Positions 28,364-36,483 of a DNA stretch of 64,000 nt are shown here, piece by piece (within the stretch, counting starts at the first letter, position 1; every line of letters begins with the position of its first letter). The notes below the pieces were generated by a model. The model was not told where the DNA came from. It saw nothing but the letters and a program-made list of their open reading frames with translations, and searched no databases. A program made the translations under genes and the position numbers. Source of the stretch: Rhodoferax sp. (GTDB taxonomy: Bacteria; Pseudomonadota; Gammaproteobacteria; Burkholderiales; Burkholderiaceae_C); the NCBI GenBank assembly GCA_024236015.1, contig JACKLK010000010.1:109789-173788 (forward strand). Direction: 5' to 3'.

Positions 28364-29530
28364 TCAGATTCGGTGGCGATCGATCAACTGCTTGGCGATC
28401 ACGGTGCGCAGGATTTCGTTGCTGCCTTCGCCAATACACATCAGCATGCAATCGCGGTAGTAGCGTTCGATCTCGTATTCGACCGAGTAGCTGTAGCCAC
28501 CGAAGATGCGCATCGCCTCCTGTGCACAGTACGCGCCCGCCTCGGAGCCGGCAAGCTTGGCCATCGCCGCCTCGAGGTCGCACCGCTCGCCGGCGTCGTA
28601 CTTGCGCGCGGCCTGCTCGATCAGGCGCTTGGCCGATTCGACCTGGGTCACCATGTCGGCCAGCTTGAGCTGGACCGCCTGGTGCTGGCAGATCGGCTTG
28701 CCGAACGCGCTGCGCTCCTGGGAATATCGCAGCGCGAGCTGCAGGGCTCCTTCGGCGATGCCCGCACCACGCGCGGCCACGTTGATGCGGCCCAGTTCCA
28801 GGCCGCCGGCAGTCTGGACGAAACCCTTGCCCTCGATGCCGCCGAGCAGTCGGTCAGCCGGCACCCGGAAGTCCTGGAACGACAACTCGCAGGAGTCGAT
28901 GGAGCGGTAACCCAATTTCTTGAGTTTTCCCGCGACGATGAAGCCCGGCCCCTTTTCAGCGATCAGCAGGCTCATGCCCTTGTGCCGCGGTTCGGCCTGC
29001 GGGTCGGTCTTGACCAGCAGCAGGGTGCCGTGGCCGTGCAGGCTGTTGGTGATCCAGGTCTTGCTGCCGTTGACGACGTAGTGGTCACCCTCGCGCCGGG
29101 CCACGGTGCGGATCGCCTGCAGATCGGAGCCGGCGTTGGGTTCGGTCAGGCCCAGGCTGCCGCGGAACTCGCCGCTGGCCATGCGCGGCAGGAACTCCCG
29201 TTTCTGCGCCTCCGTGCCATTGCGCTCGATCGCCGAAGCCATGATCAGGTGCGAGTTGAAGATGCCGCAGGGCGCCATCCAGATCGACGATATCTTGGTC
29301 ACGATCTGTGCATAGACGCCGGCCGACAAGCCCAGGCCGCCATAAGCCTCGCCGATGGTGGCGCCGAACAGGCCCAGTTCCTTCATCTGCTCGACCACGT
29401 CCTCGGGATATTCGTCAGCCAGGTCGAACTTGCGCGCGACCGGGCGCAGTTCCTTTTCGGCCCAGACCTCGATCGCATCGACCAAAGCCCGGTCGTCGGC
29501 GCTGTTGCGCCCGGTGGTGGTATCCGTCAT
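28364..29530 (-). CDS. Acyl-CoA dehydrogenase
   Basis: FAD-dependent alpha,beta-dehydrogenation of an acyl-CoA. The 388-residue protein has the signature LTEPNAGSDLQAIRT, the substrate-loop KTWITNS and the C-terminal RIFGGYSYSVEYEIERYYRD followed by GEGSNEI, where the Glu is the usual catalytic base position. ATG at 29530 is set by AGGAGA eight bases upstream; the frame extends 16 residues further. Between hydratase and CoA-transferase genes, it would oxidise a saturated CoA ester to the enoyl-CoA used by the MaoC enzyme; methylsuccinyl-CoA-type substrates would fit but are unproven. Confidence 0.88.
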   Translation of the reverse strand: MTDTTTGRNSADDRALVDAIEVWAEKELRPVARKFDLADEYPEDVVEQMKELGLFGATIGEAYGGLGLSAGVYAQIVTKISSIWMAPCGIFNSHLIMASAIERNGTEAQKREFLPRMASGEFRGSLGLTEPNAGSDLQAIRTVARREGDHYVVNGSKTWITNSLHGHGTLLLVKTDPQAEPRHKGMSLLIAEKGPGFIVAGKLKKLGYRSIDSCELSFQDFRVPADRLLGGIEGKGFVQTAGGLELGRINVAARGAGIAEGALQLALRYSQERSAFGKPICQHQAVQLKLADMVTQVESAKRLIEQAARKYDAGERCDLEAAMAKLAGSEAGAYCAQEAMRIFGGYSYSVEYEIERYYRDCMLMCIGEGSNEILRTVIAKQLIDRHRI

Positions 29531-29552
29531 GGTGTTGTCTCCTGCCAGCGCA

Positions 29553-30071
29553 TCAGTAGCCGGCCTTTGCTTCGACATCGTAGCCCTGCTTGGCCACCAG
29601 GATGGTGCGGTCGAAGGTGCAGACGACCTCGCCCTTCTGGTTCGTGCCCTTGGTGCGTACCGTGACCAGGCCGGCCTTGGGCCGCGAGGCGGACTCGCGT
29701 TTGCTCAGTACCTCGGTTTCGGCATACAGGGTGTCGCCGGCAAACACCGGGCGCGTCATCGCGATGTCGGTCCAGCCCAGGTTGGCGATGGCTTTCTGGC
29801 TCACGTCGCTGACGCTCATGCCCACGAGCACGGCCAGCGTGAAGGGACTGGCCACGATGCACTGGCCGAACTCGCTGTGCTTGGCGTACTCCTCGTCGAA
29901 ATGCATCGGGTGCTTGTTCATCGTGAGCAGCGTGAACCAGATGTTCTCGGTCTGCGTGACGGTGCGGCCGGGCCGATGCTCGTAGACGTCGCCGACCACG
30001 AAGTCTTCGTAGTAACGACCGAACGACTCGCGATAGCGATTCGCCGAAATCTGCTTGGATTGTTGTACCAC
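29553..30071 (-). CDS. MaoC-family enoyl-CoA hydratase
   Basis: A 172-residue single-hotdog hydratase. The hydratase-2 motif is visible in NKHPMHFDEEYA (Asn...His...Asp) followed by GQCIVASPFTLAVLVGMS. The start is GTG at 30071, eight bases after AGGAG; the frame extends upstream into the lyase gene but has no better start. Proteins of this size next to CitE-type lyases include mesaconyl- and itaconyl-CoA hydratases, which fits the operon, but specificity cannot be read from sequence. Confidence 0.82.
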   Translation of the reverse strand: MVQQSKQISANRYRESFGRYYEDFVVGDVYEHRPGRTVTQTENIWFTLLTMNKHPMHFDEEYAKHSEFGQCIVASPFTLAVLVGMSVSDVSQKAIANLGWTDIAMTRPVFAGDTLYAETEVLSKRESASRPKAGLVTVRTKGTNQKGEVVCTFDRTILVAKQGYDVEAKAGY

Positions 30072-30100
30072 GTGATGCACTCCTGTGTTGTGTGGTCGCG

Positions 30101-30946
30101 TCAGTTCGCGCGTTGAAGAATCCGCTCCGCACGTTTGAGCAGCGGAGCATCGACCAATTTGCCCTGGTAGAGGAAGGCGCCGTTGCCGCCATCGGCAGCG
30201 GCGGCGAGTACGCCGTGTGCCCACGCGACATCCTCCGGCGCGGAGCGAAACACCGCATGCATCGGGGCGACCTGGCCGGGGTGGATGGCGGCCTTGCAGT
30301 CGAAGCCCAGGTCAAGCACGCGGCGCGTCTCCCGTTCCAGTCCGGCGGTGTCGGTCACGTCGATGAAGGGTACGTCCCAGGCTTGCAGCCCATGGCTGCG
30401 GGCCGCGTTCAACAACCGGCCGCGTGCACTGAACAGGCTGTCCCAGTCGAAGCGCGCACCCAGTTCCATCGACAGGTCGGCGCCGCCGAGCATCAGTGCG
30501 GCCAATCGCGGCGCGCCGCCGTGCACCGCCGCGGCGATCGCTGGCGCATGCTCCACGCCCAGGGGCGTTTCCAGCAGCGCCACCAGCGAACCGAATGCGC
30601 CGGGCAACCAGTCCTCGAGCATCACCAGTTCCTGTGCCGATTCGACCTTGGGCAGCAGCAGCAGGTCGAACGACACGCCGGCATCGGCCATCGCCAGCAC
30701 GTCGCGCAGTCCGGTCAGGCTGCCCGCAGGATTCATGCGCAGCGCCAGTCGGGGACCCGCATCGCCGGCGCGGCTGCGCTGCAGCGCATATGCGATCGCG
30801 GCACCGCGCGCCGCATTTTTGCGATCGGGATGGACCGCATCCTCGAGATCGATGCACACGACGTCGGCGCCGGCTGCCATGGCCTTGTCGAAGCGGTCAG
30901 GGCGTTCAGCGGAGACGAATAGCAGGCTGCGTGGTGGATGGACCAT
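30101..30946 (-). CDS. HpcH/HpaI-family CoA-ester lyase (CitE-like)
   Basis: A 281-residue TIM-barrel aldolase-type lyase that cleaves (3S)-malyl-, citramalyl- or related CoA esters with Mg2+. It has RSLLFVSAERPDRFDKAMAAGADVVCIDLEDAV, in which the Glu and Asp bind metal, followed by LLLPKVES, LLETPLGVEHA and KAAIHPGQV. It is the first gene of the six-gene operon. A candidate operator lies only 21 bases upstream of its start. Confidence 0.87.
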   Translation of the reverse strand: MVHPPRSLLFVSAERPDRFDKAMAAGADVVCIDLEDAVHPDRKNAARGAAIAYALQRSRAGDAGPRLALRMNPAGSLTGLRDVLAMADAGVSFDLLLLPKVESAQELVMLEDWLPGAFGSLVALLETPLGVEHAPAIAAAVHGGAPRLAALMLGGADLSMELGARFDWDSLFSARGRLLNAARSHGLQAWDVPFIDVTDTAGLERETRRVLDLGFDCKAAIHPGQVAPMHAVFRSAPEDVAWAHGVLAAAADGGNGAFLYQGKLVDAPLLKRAERILQRAN

Positions 30947-30966
30947 GGAAAAGGCGTGATGGTGAA

Positions 30967-30982
30967 AATTTGTCCGGACAAG
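30967..30982. promoter_or_regulatory. Operator-like palindrome, near-match to the GntR/UTRA site
   Basis: AATTTGTCCGGACAAG contains a perfect 12-bp palindrome (TTGTCCGGACAA, 30970-30981) in the 129-base gap between the divergent CitE-like operon and an MmgE/PrpD gene. It matches 13 of 16 positions of the sequence repeated identically at three other intergenic sites in this region. It lies close to the CitE-like gene start, where a bound repressor would block transcription. Confidence 0.65.
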
Positions 30983-31075
30983 TATAGAATTGCCGCAACG
31001 TCCGTGTCAACCACCACATTGTTCCGGCCATCGCCGCCTGTACAAAGCCAGACCGTTGCTGGAGATCGAAGCACC

Positions 31076-32485
31076 ATGTCCGCGCAGAAACCCATCCGGC
31101 GCAATGCCCAGACGGCGCCGATGTCGTTGACCGAGCAACTCCTTGGCGTGACCCGGCGCCCGGTCGACGTCCGTGCACGCCAGCGCGCGGCCTGGCACTG
31201 GCTGGACTGGATCGCCTGTGTCGCAGCCGGTACGCGCGCCCCGGTGTCGCAGGCGCTCCTGCGTTGGCGGCCCCCGGGCAGCGCTGGAGGCGCTGCGCGC
31301 TGGCCCGCGCTGGCCGGCACGGTTGGTTCCGACATGCAGGCCGTGTACCTGGACGCCGGCCTTGCCAACATCCAGGAGATGGATGACATGCATCGCGAGG
31401 CCATTCTGCATCCCGGGCCGGTCGTGTTGCCCGCCGTGGCGCATGTGGCGCGGCACCAGGACGGGCTGGACACTACACGCATCCTCGATGCCGTCGTGCG
31501 GGGCTACGAGGCGGTTGTGCGTGTGGGCATCGCCCTGGGTCCGGCGCATTACGCGTTGTGGCACAACACCGCCACCGCAGGTGTCTTCGGCGCCGCCACG
31601 GCCGTGTCCGACCTGCTGGGCCTGGACGATTCCCAGTCGGTCTGGGCATTGGGCAATGCCGGGACCCAGGCGGCAGGTCTGTGGCAAGTGCGACTGGAGC
31701 CGGTGATGTCCAAGCAATTGCACACGGGCCATGCCGCCTGGGCCGGTCTGTCGGCCGCCAGCCTGGCGCAGGCCGGCTTCACCGGGCCGCGCTGCATCCT
31801 CGAGGGCGAGAAGGGGTTCTTTGCCGCGATGTGTCCCGACGCAAGGCCGCAGCGGCTGCTGGCGCCGGCCACGGACTGGATGATCCACGGCACCAGTTTC
31901 AAGCCATGGCCGGCCTGTCGCCACACCCACGCCACCATCGATTGCGTGCTGGCATTGCGCGAGCAACTCGGCGGCGGGCCGCTGGCATTCACCGACCTCA
32001 CGGTCGAGAGTTTCGGCGACGCCATCCGGATCTGCAACCAGCCGGCGCCTCGGACCCAGACCGAGGCCAAGTTCTCGCTGCAATATGCGGTGGCGGCGAC
32101 CGCGCGTTGGGGGCGGTTGCTGCCGGAACACTTCGATCCGGACGCGGTGCGCGACCCTGGATTGCTGGCGGCTGCCGCCCGTGTGCAACTGGCTGTCGAC
32201 CCGGATCTGGACCAGGCATATCCGGCACGGTACGGTGCCCGTGTCACGCTGCGCCAGGCCGATGGCCGGCGGCATTGCGTGCAGGTCACCGATTCGCTGG
32301 GCGACCCCGAGCGGCCGATGCAGGCGCAAGACCTGCTGGAGAAGGCGCGCAACCTGCTGCGGTACGGGGGGGTCGCGCAGGCCCGGATGCAAGGCGTGCT
32401 CGATGCGGCGTGTGCGTTGCAACAGCAGATTGCCGACGAGCCCGATGCGCCATTCCCGCGCGCCTTGCTCGACCCATTGTTCTGA
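31076..32485 (+). CDS. MmgE/PrpD family protein
   Basis: A 469-residue member of the family that includes 2-methylcitrate dehydratase (PrpD) and cis-aconitate decarboxylase. It has DWIACVAAG near the N terminus, the conserved NIQEMDDMHREAILHPGPVVLPA active-site region and KPWPACRHTHATID. The N terminus is uncertain: ATG at 31076 has GGAG 11 bases upstream, and ATG at 31121 begins the conserved part. It is divergent from the CitE-like operon and convergent with the TRAP genes. A second MmgE/PrpD gene ends half A. Confidence 0.83.
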   Translation: MSAQKPIRRNAQTAPMSLTEQLLGVTRRPVDVRARQRAAWHWLDWIACVAAGTRAPVSQALLRWRPPGSAGGAARWPALAGTVGSDMQAVYLDAGLANIQEMDDMHREAILHPGPVVLPAVAHVARHQDGLDTTRILDAVVRGYEAVVRVGIALGPAHYALWHNTATAGVFGAATAVSDLLGLDDSQSVWALGNAGTQAAGLWQVRLEPVMSKQLHTGHAAWAGLSAASLAQAGFTGPRCILEGEKGFFAAMCPDARPQRLLAPATDWMIHGTSFKPWPACRHTHATIDCVLALREQLGGGPLAFTDLTVESFGDAIRICNQPAPRTQTEAKFSLQYAVAATARWGRLLPEHFDPDAVRDPGLLAAAARVQLAVDPDLDQAYPARYGARVTLRQADGRRHCVQVTDSLGDPERPMQAQDLLEKARNLLRYGGVAQARMQGVLDAACALQQQIADEPDAPFPRALLDPLF

Positions 32486-32542
32486 AGGCGTCCGGCCCCG
32501 GCGATGCCAAGTGGCCCGCACCAGGGCGCGGGCTCCCGCAAC

Positions 32543-33838
32543 CTAGCGGCCCATGATGGCCTGGGGCAGCCAGGTCGCGATCGACGGGTACGCGACCAGC
32601 AGTATGGTCGCCACGATCATCACCACGAAGAACGGCAGCGAGGCGCGCGCGACGGTCATGATGCGTTGCCCGGTCATGCCTTGCAGCACGAACAGGTTGA
32701 ACCCGACCGGCGGTGTGATCTGCGAGAGTTCGATCATGATGATGATGTAGACGCCGAACCAGATCGGATCGAAACCGGCGGCCTGGACCATGGGCAGCAC
32801 CACCGCCGTGGTCAGCACGATCATCGAGACGCCGTCGAGTGCACAGCCCATCACCAGGTAGACCACGGTCAATGCGGCGATCAGCGCATAAGGCGAGAGT
32901 TCCAGAGAAACCACCCATTTCGACAGCGCGATCGGAATGCCCGTGAATCCCATGGCCACGGTCAGAAAGCTGGCCGCACCCAGGATGAACATGATCATGC
33001 AACTCATGCGCACGGCGCCGGACAGGCTCTCGACGAAACTCTTGCGGGACAAGGACCCGCCGAAGCCGGCAATGCACAGTGCGCCCAGCACGCCGAACGC
33101 GGACGCCTCGTTGGCGGTGGCAAAACCCGAGACCATGGCGGAGAACACGAACGCGATCAGCAGCAGCACGGGGATCAGGTTGCCGGATGCCTTGATGCGC
33201 TGGCCCAGCGACATCGTCAGCGAAGCCTTCGGCGTCTTGTGCGGGTTCAGCAAGGCCCAGATCACGATGTAGCCCGAGAACAGGCACAGCAGCATGGCGC
33301 CGGGCAGAATGCCGGCAATGAACATGCGGATGATGGAGACATCGGCCGCGACCGCATAGACGATCATCGCGATCGACGGCGGGATCAGCAGCCCGAGCGT
33401 GCTGGCGCCGCACAGGGCGCCCAGCGACATCTTCTCGTCGTAGCCGCGTCGCGACAACTCCGGCAATGCGATCTTGGCAATCGTGGCGCAGGTGGCTGCC
33501 GACGAACCCGAGACCGCTCCGAAGATGCCGCATCCCAGCACGTTGACATGCAACAGCCGACCGGGCAGGCGATCGAGCCAAGGTGCGAGCCCGGCGAACA
33601 TCTGCTCCGCAAGACGGGTGCGGTACAGAATCTCGCCCATCCAGATGAACATCGGCAACGAGGCCAGTGACAAGGACTCGTAGGTGTTCCAGTAGGAGGT
33701 GACCAGGTTGATGTCCGGCCGGGTGCTGGAAAAGAACGCGACTCCGGCCCAGGCCACGATGCCCAGCGTGATCGCGATCCAGACGCCGCCGGCGAGCAGC
33801 ACGAACAGCAGAACGATCAGAAGCGCAGAGGTCGTCAT
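32543..33838 (-). CDS. dctM: TRAP transporter large permease (DctM-like)
   Basis: A 431-residue inner-membrane protein with about twelve helices and the DctM signatures SLPMFIWMGEIL, GSSAATCATIAKIALPEL and LGLLIPPSIAMIVYA, plus ITPPVGFNLFVLQGM near the end. TRAP permeases import carboxylates with Na+. It is the last gene of dctP-dctQ-dctM, starting four bases after dctQ. It ends convergently with the MmgE/PrpD gene, 57 bases away. Confidence 0.93.
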   Translation of the reverse strand: MTTSALLIVLLFVLLAGGVWIAITLGIVAWAGVAFFSSTRPDINLVTSYWNTYESLSLASLPMFIWMGEILYRTRLAEQMFAGLAPWLDRLPGRLLHVNVLGCGIFGAVSGSSAATCATIAKIALPELSRRGYDEKMSLGALCGASTLGLLIPPSIAMIVYAVAADVSIIRMFIAGILPGAMLLCLFSGYIVIWALLNPHKTPKASLTMSLGQRIKASGNLIPVLLLIAFVFSAMVSGFATANEASAFGVLGALCIAGFGGSLSRKSFVESLSGAVRMSCMIMFILGAASFLTVAMGFTGIPIALSKWVVSLELSPYALIAALTVVYLVMGCALDGVSMIVLTTAVVLPMVQAAGFDPIWFGVYIIIMIELSQITPPVGFNLFVLQGMTGQRIMTVARASLPFFVVMIVATILLVAYPSIATWLPQAIMGR

Positions 33839-33842
33839 CGTG

Positions 33843-34367
33843 TCAGTGCCGTGGGGCGGCCTCGGTATCCGCGAGGCGTTCGGCGCGCAGGCTGTCCGCC
33901 CGCGCGGCCAGTGTGGTGACCAGTGCGTCGACGATGGCCACCCACAACAGGGCCACGCCGAGCAGGAAGCTGGTTTTCGGTATCCATACCGCCACCTCGA
34001 TCATGCCTTGCGTCATGTCGCCGTAGCGCCAGCTGCTCAGCATGTATCCTGAGATCGCGTACAGCATGTAGCTGACGAACACCAGCGCCAGCAGCAGGCA
34101 GGCCGTCAGCACCACCTTGCGCATGCCGGGCGCAAGGTGGTCGACGATGAAGCCCACGCGCACCATGTCGCCGCGGATGAAGGTGGCGGGCAAGGCGAGG
34201 AAGCCGGCTGCCGCGCAGAACCAGCCTATCAGCTCGTTGGCACCGACGATGTAGCTGCCCAGCTTGCGAAAGGCGGACTCGCCGATCATCAGCACGAAGA
34301 TGCCGACCAGGAACAGACCTGCGAGAAACAGGCTGGCGGCATAGGCATGGTGAAGCACACGTCTCAT
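33843..34367 (-). CDS. dctQ: TRAP transporter small permease (DctQ-like)
   Basis: A 174-residue four-helix membrane protein with ANELIGWFCAAAGFLALPATFIRGDMVRVGFI, the conserved DctQ core. The start at 34367 (MRRVLHHAYAAS) leaves a short cytoplasmic segment before the first helix; the frame extends upstream into dctP without similarity. It joins the DctM permease to the binding-protein interface. Confidence 0.87.
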   Translation of the reverse strand: MRRVLHHAYAASLFLAGLFLVGIFVLMIGESAFRKLGSYIVGANELIGWFCAAAGFLALPATFIRGDMVRVGFIVDHLAPGMRKVVLTACLLLALVFVSYMLYAISGYMLSSWRYGDMTQGMIEVAVWIPKTSFLLGVALLWVAIVDALVTTLAARADSLRAERLADTEAAPRH

Positions 34368-34410
34368 GGTGGGAAGCTGCGGCGCGTCGGTTGGACCGCC
34401 ATCGCAGTGG

Positions 34411-35418
34411 TTACTTGCCGATTTCCTTGCGGTAAGCCGCCAGCGCCGCCAGGGCGTCGTCGCCCATGGGCTTGGCATAGACCTCCCACAGGGGCTGCGT
34501 CCGCTTGACCATCTCGTCGACCATGGCCTTGGGTGCGGGTGCAACCGTCATGCCATTGGCCTTGAGTTCGGCGACCTTCTTCTCATGGTCCTGCCGGCTC
34601 ACCTCCCAGAATTGCGGCTCCAGCTCCTTGGCTACGCGTTCGATTGTGGCCTGCTGTGCCGGCGTGAGCTTCTTCCAGGCATCGAGGTTGATCGACATCA
34701 CGTTGGAGGCCCAGATGTGGTTCGTCATGTAGGCGTACTTCATGAAGTCCCAGTATTTCTGCGACACGGCCGTCCCGGCCGACGTGGGAACCCCGTCGAG
34801 CATGCCCGACCCCAGCGCCTGCAGGATCTCCAGGTTGGTCATCTGCACCGGCGTCATGCCCAGGCGATTGATCCAGTCGGTGGTGAGCTTGTCCAGGCTG
34901 CGCATCTTCAACCCCTTGAGGTCGTCGACCGAGGTCAGCGGCTTCTTGACGAAGAAGAACTGGTTCGGCCATGGCACGATGTACAGCGCCTTCTGGTTGC
35001 TCTTGGCCAGGAGGTTCTCCCACACCGGACGGAAATACTTGTGCATGGTCTTGAGCTGGTTGTAGTCTCCGACCAGGAATGGCAATGTCTCGACCGCCAT
35101 CACCGCACCGCGGCTGGCATTCTGGAACAACGCGAAGTCGCCCATCGGCACCACCGCCTCGCCGATCGCCCGCATCGATTCATTGGCCTTGACGCCCAGT
35201 GTGCCGCCGGGATGCGTGGTCATCACGACCTCGCCCTTGGTCTCCTGGGTCACCCGCTCGGCGAAACGTGCGGCATTGAGCGAGTGAAACTCGTTCGGAC
35301 CCCAGGGAACCGAGATATCCAGCTTGACCTGCGCGCTGGCGCCAAGCGAAGCCAAAGCCAGCAAACCGACTGCAAGAACCGGGCGGAACCACCGCCGTGG
35401 TGTGGAAGCGTGACGCAT
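34411..35418 (-). CDS. dctP: TRAP transporter solute-binding protein (DctP-like)
   Basis: A 335-residue periplasmic protein with signal MRHASTPRRWFRPVLAVGLLALASLGASAQ and a DctP body: WGPNEFHSLNAARFAERV, the LGVKANESMRAI region and LKGLKMRSLDKLTTDWINRLG, in which the Arg of the KMRS-like strand normally binds the substrate carboxylate. A carboxylate ligand is therefore likely but is not identified. It leads the operon, 137 bases downstream of a GntR/UTRA-type site. Confidence 0.9.
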   Translation of the reverse strand: MRHASTPRRWFRPVLAVGLLALASLGASAQVKLDISVPWGPNEFHSLNAARFAERVTQETKGEVVMTTHPGGTLGVKANESMRAIGEAVVPMGDFALFQNASRGAVMAVETLPFLVGDYNQLKTMHKYFRPVWENLLAKSNQKALYIVPWPNQFFFVKKPLTSVDDLKGLKMRSLDKLTTDWINRLGMTPVQMTNLEILQALGSGMLDGVPTSAGTAVSQKYWDFMKYAYMTNHIWASNVMSINLDAWKKLTPAQQATIERVAKELEPQFWEVSRQDHEKKVAELKANGMTVAPAPKAMVDEMVKRTQPLWEVYAKPMGDDALAALAAYRKEIGK

Positions 35419-35555
35419 GAAAGAACCCCTTTGAAACATCAGTTGCACGAAAGAAGCAAGACACCACGCGGGTCGCCTGCCGCACCTAGGCAGGATTCAG
35501 GAGGCCCGTCGAAACGTCGGACGAAACGGTTTCCTGCACCAGGTTTGTATTTAAC

Positions 35556-35571
35556 AATATGTCCGTACAAC
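35556..35571. promoter_or_regulatory. Candidate GntR/UTRA operator, upstream of the TRAP operon
   Basis: AATATGTCCGTACAAC lies in the 239-base gap between the gntR stop and dctP. The same 16 bases recur exactly at 36455 and, reversed, at 42949. The core TGTCCGTACA is an imperfect inverted repeat of the T-G-T...A-C-A type bound by GntR/HutC-family proteins. The rest of the gap shows nothing recognisable. Confidence 0.75.
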
Positions 35572-35657
35572 TGTAAACCGGAAATTTCCCGAAGCGGTGC
35601 TCGCAGGATACGTGCCACCGTGACGCACCAACGCGACGCCCCCCGGCGCGTGCGGCT

Positions 35658-36386
35658 TCAGGCGTGTCGGCGCAGTGTCGACGTGTACGTGAACAACTGG
35701 CCCTGGTACAGCGAGTGCGCAACCACCCGCAACCGGTCTTGTCGGTCGAAATAATTGCGGATGGTCTGGAACGCCGCATCCCCCGGTCTTGCATGCAGCA
35801 GCTTGGCCGGTCCTTCTTCCAGGTTGACGGCGGAGAACGCCTGCTCGATCCGGTCGAGGTGGACTGGATCCACCGTGGCGACGATCTCCTGTGCCGCCGT
35901 GTCGCTGTTCAACAGCCTGCGGGTCTGCGTCTTGTTGCGCGCCGCCACGTACACGTCCACCAGCGCCAGCGGGCGCACATCGTTGCGCAGATAACGGATC
36001 GAGCGCACGCGGATGCAGGGCAATCTGCTCACCAGCGTGATCTGGCTGGCAAACTGGTTCGCGTCAGCCGCCATTTCTTCGCTGCTGAGCACCTGCAGGC
36101 GACTGGCGCTGCCTTGCTGCATCAGGTCGTCGATGCTCTGGATGCTCTGCTCGTAACGCACCGAAGGTGTGCGTGCCAGCACGGTGGAGCCGGATCCCTG
36201 GCGCCGCGAAATCATGCCGCGCTGCTCCAGCTGGCGCAGCGCCTCGCGTGCCGTGTGCCTGCTCACGTCGAACATCTCGCAGAGTTCCCGCTCGGTCGGC
36301 AGTGCGGAGCCGATCGCATAGGTGCCTTCCTTGATGGAGGCGGCCAATGCATGGTACATCTGCCGGTAGAAGGGCTCTTGCGTCAT
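35658..36386 (-). CDS. GntR-family regulator with UTRA (HutC-type) ligand domain
   Basis: A 242-residue protein with an N-terminal winged helix (GSALPTERELCEMFDVSRHTAREALRQLEQRGMISRRQGSG) and a C-terminal UTRA ligand-binding domain ending in VAHSLYQGQLFTYTSTLRR. UTRA regulators bind small metabolites, usually pathway substrates or intermediates. It sits centrally in half A, downstream-facing towards dctP and divergent from the CoA-ligase operon. Three identical putative operators and one variant lie in the surrounding gaps, so it is the probable regulator of the whole half. Confidence 0.88.
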   Translation of the reverse strand: MTQEPFYRQMYHALAASIKEGTYAIGSALPTERELCEMFDVSRHTAREALRQLEQRGMISRRQGSGSTVLARTPSVRYEQSIQSIDDLMQQGSASRLQVLSSEEMAADANQFASQITLVSRLPCIRVRSIRYLRNDVRPLALVDVYVAARNKTQTRRLLNSDTAAQEIVATVDPVHLDRIEQAFSAVNLEEGPAKLLHARPGDAAFQTIRNYFDRQDRLRVVAHSLYQGQLFTYTSTLRRHA

Positions 36387-36454
36387 GGTGTCGGTTGGTG
36401 AAGGATGGGGTCTGAAAGCCGAAGTGGCTTGATTTTTGCACAGTCGGTCGTCAC

Positions 36455-36470
36455 AATATGTCCGTACAAC
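36455..36470. promoter_or_regulatory. Candidate GntR/UTRA operator, divergent gntR / CoA-ligase gap
   Basis: A second exact copy of AATATGTCCGTACAAC, in the 97-base gap between gntR and the PaaK-like gene. It ends 13 bases before the ligase ATG, which leaves no room for a normal leader and ribosome binding site. Binding here could control both directions, including autoregulation of gntR. Confidence 0.75.
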
Positions 36471-36483
36471 CTGAATATCCCGG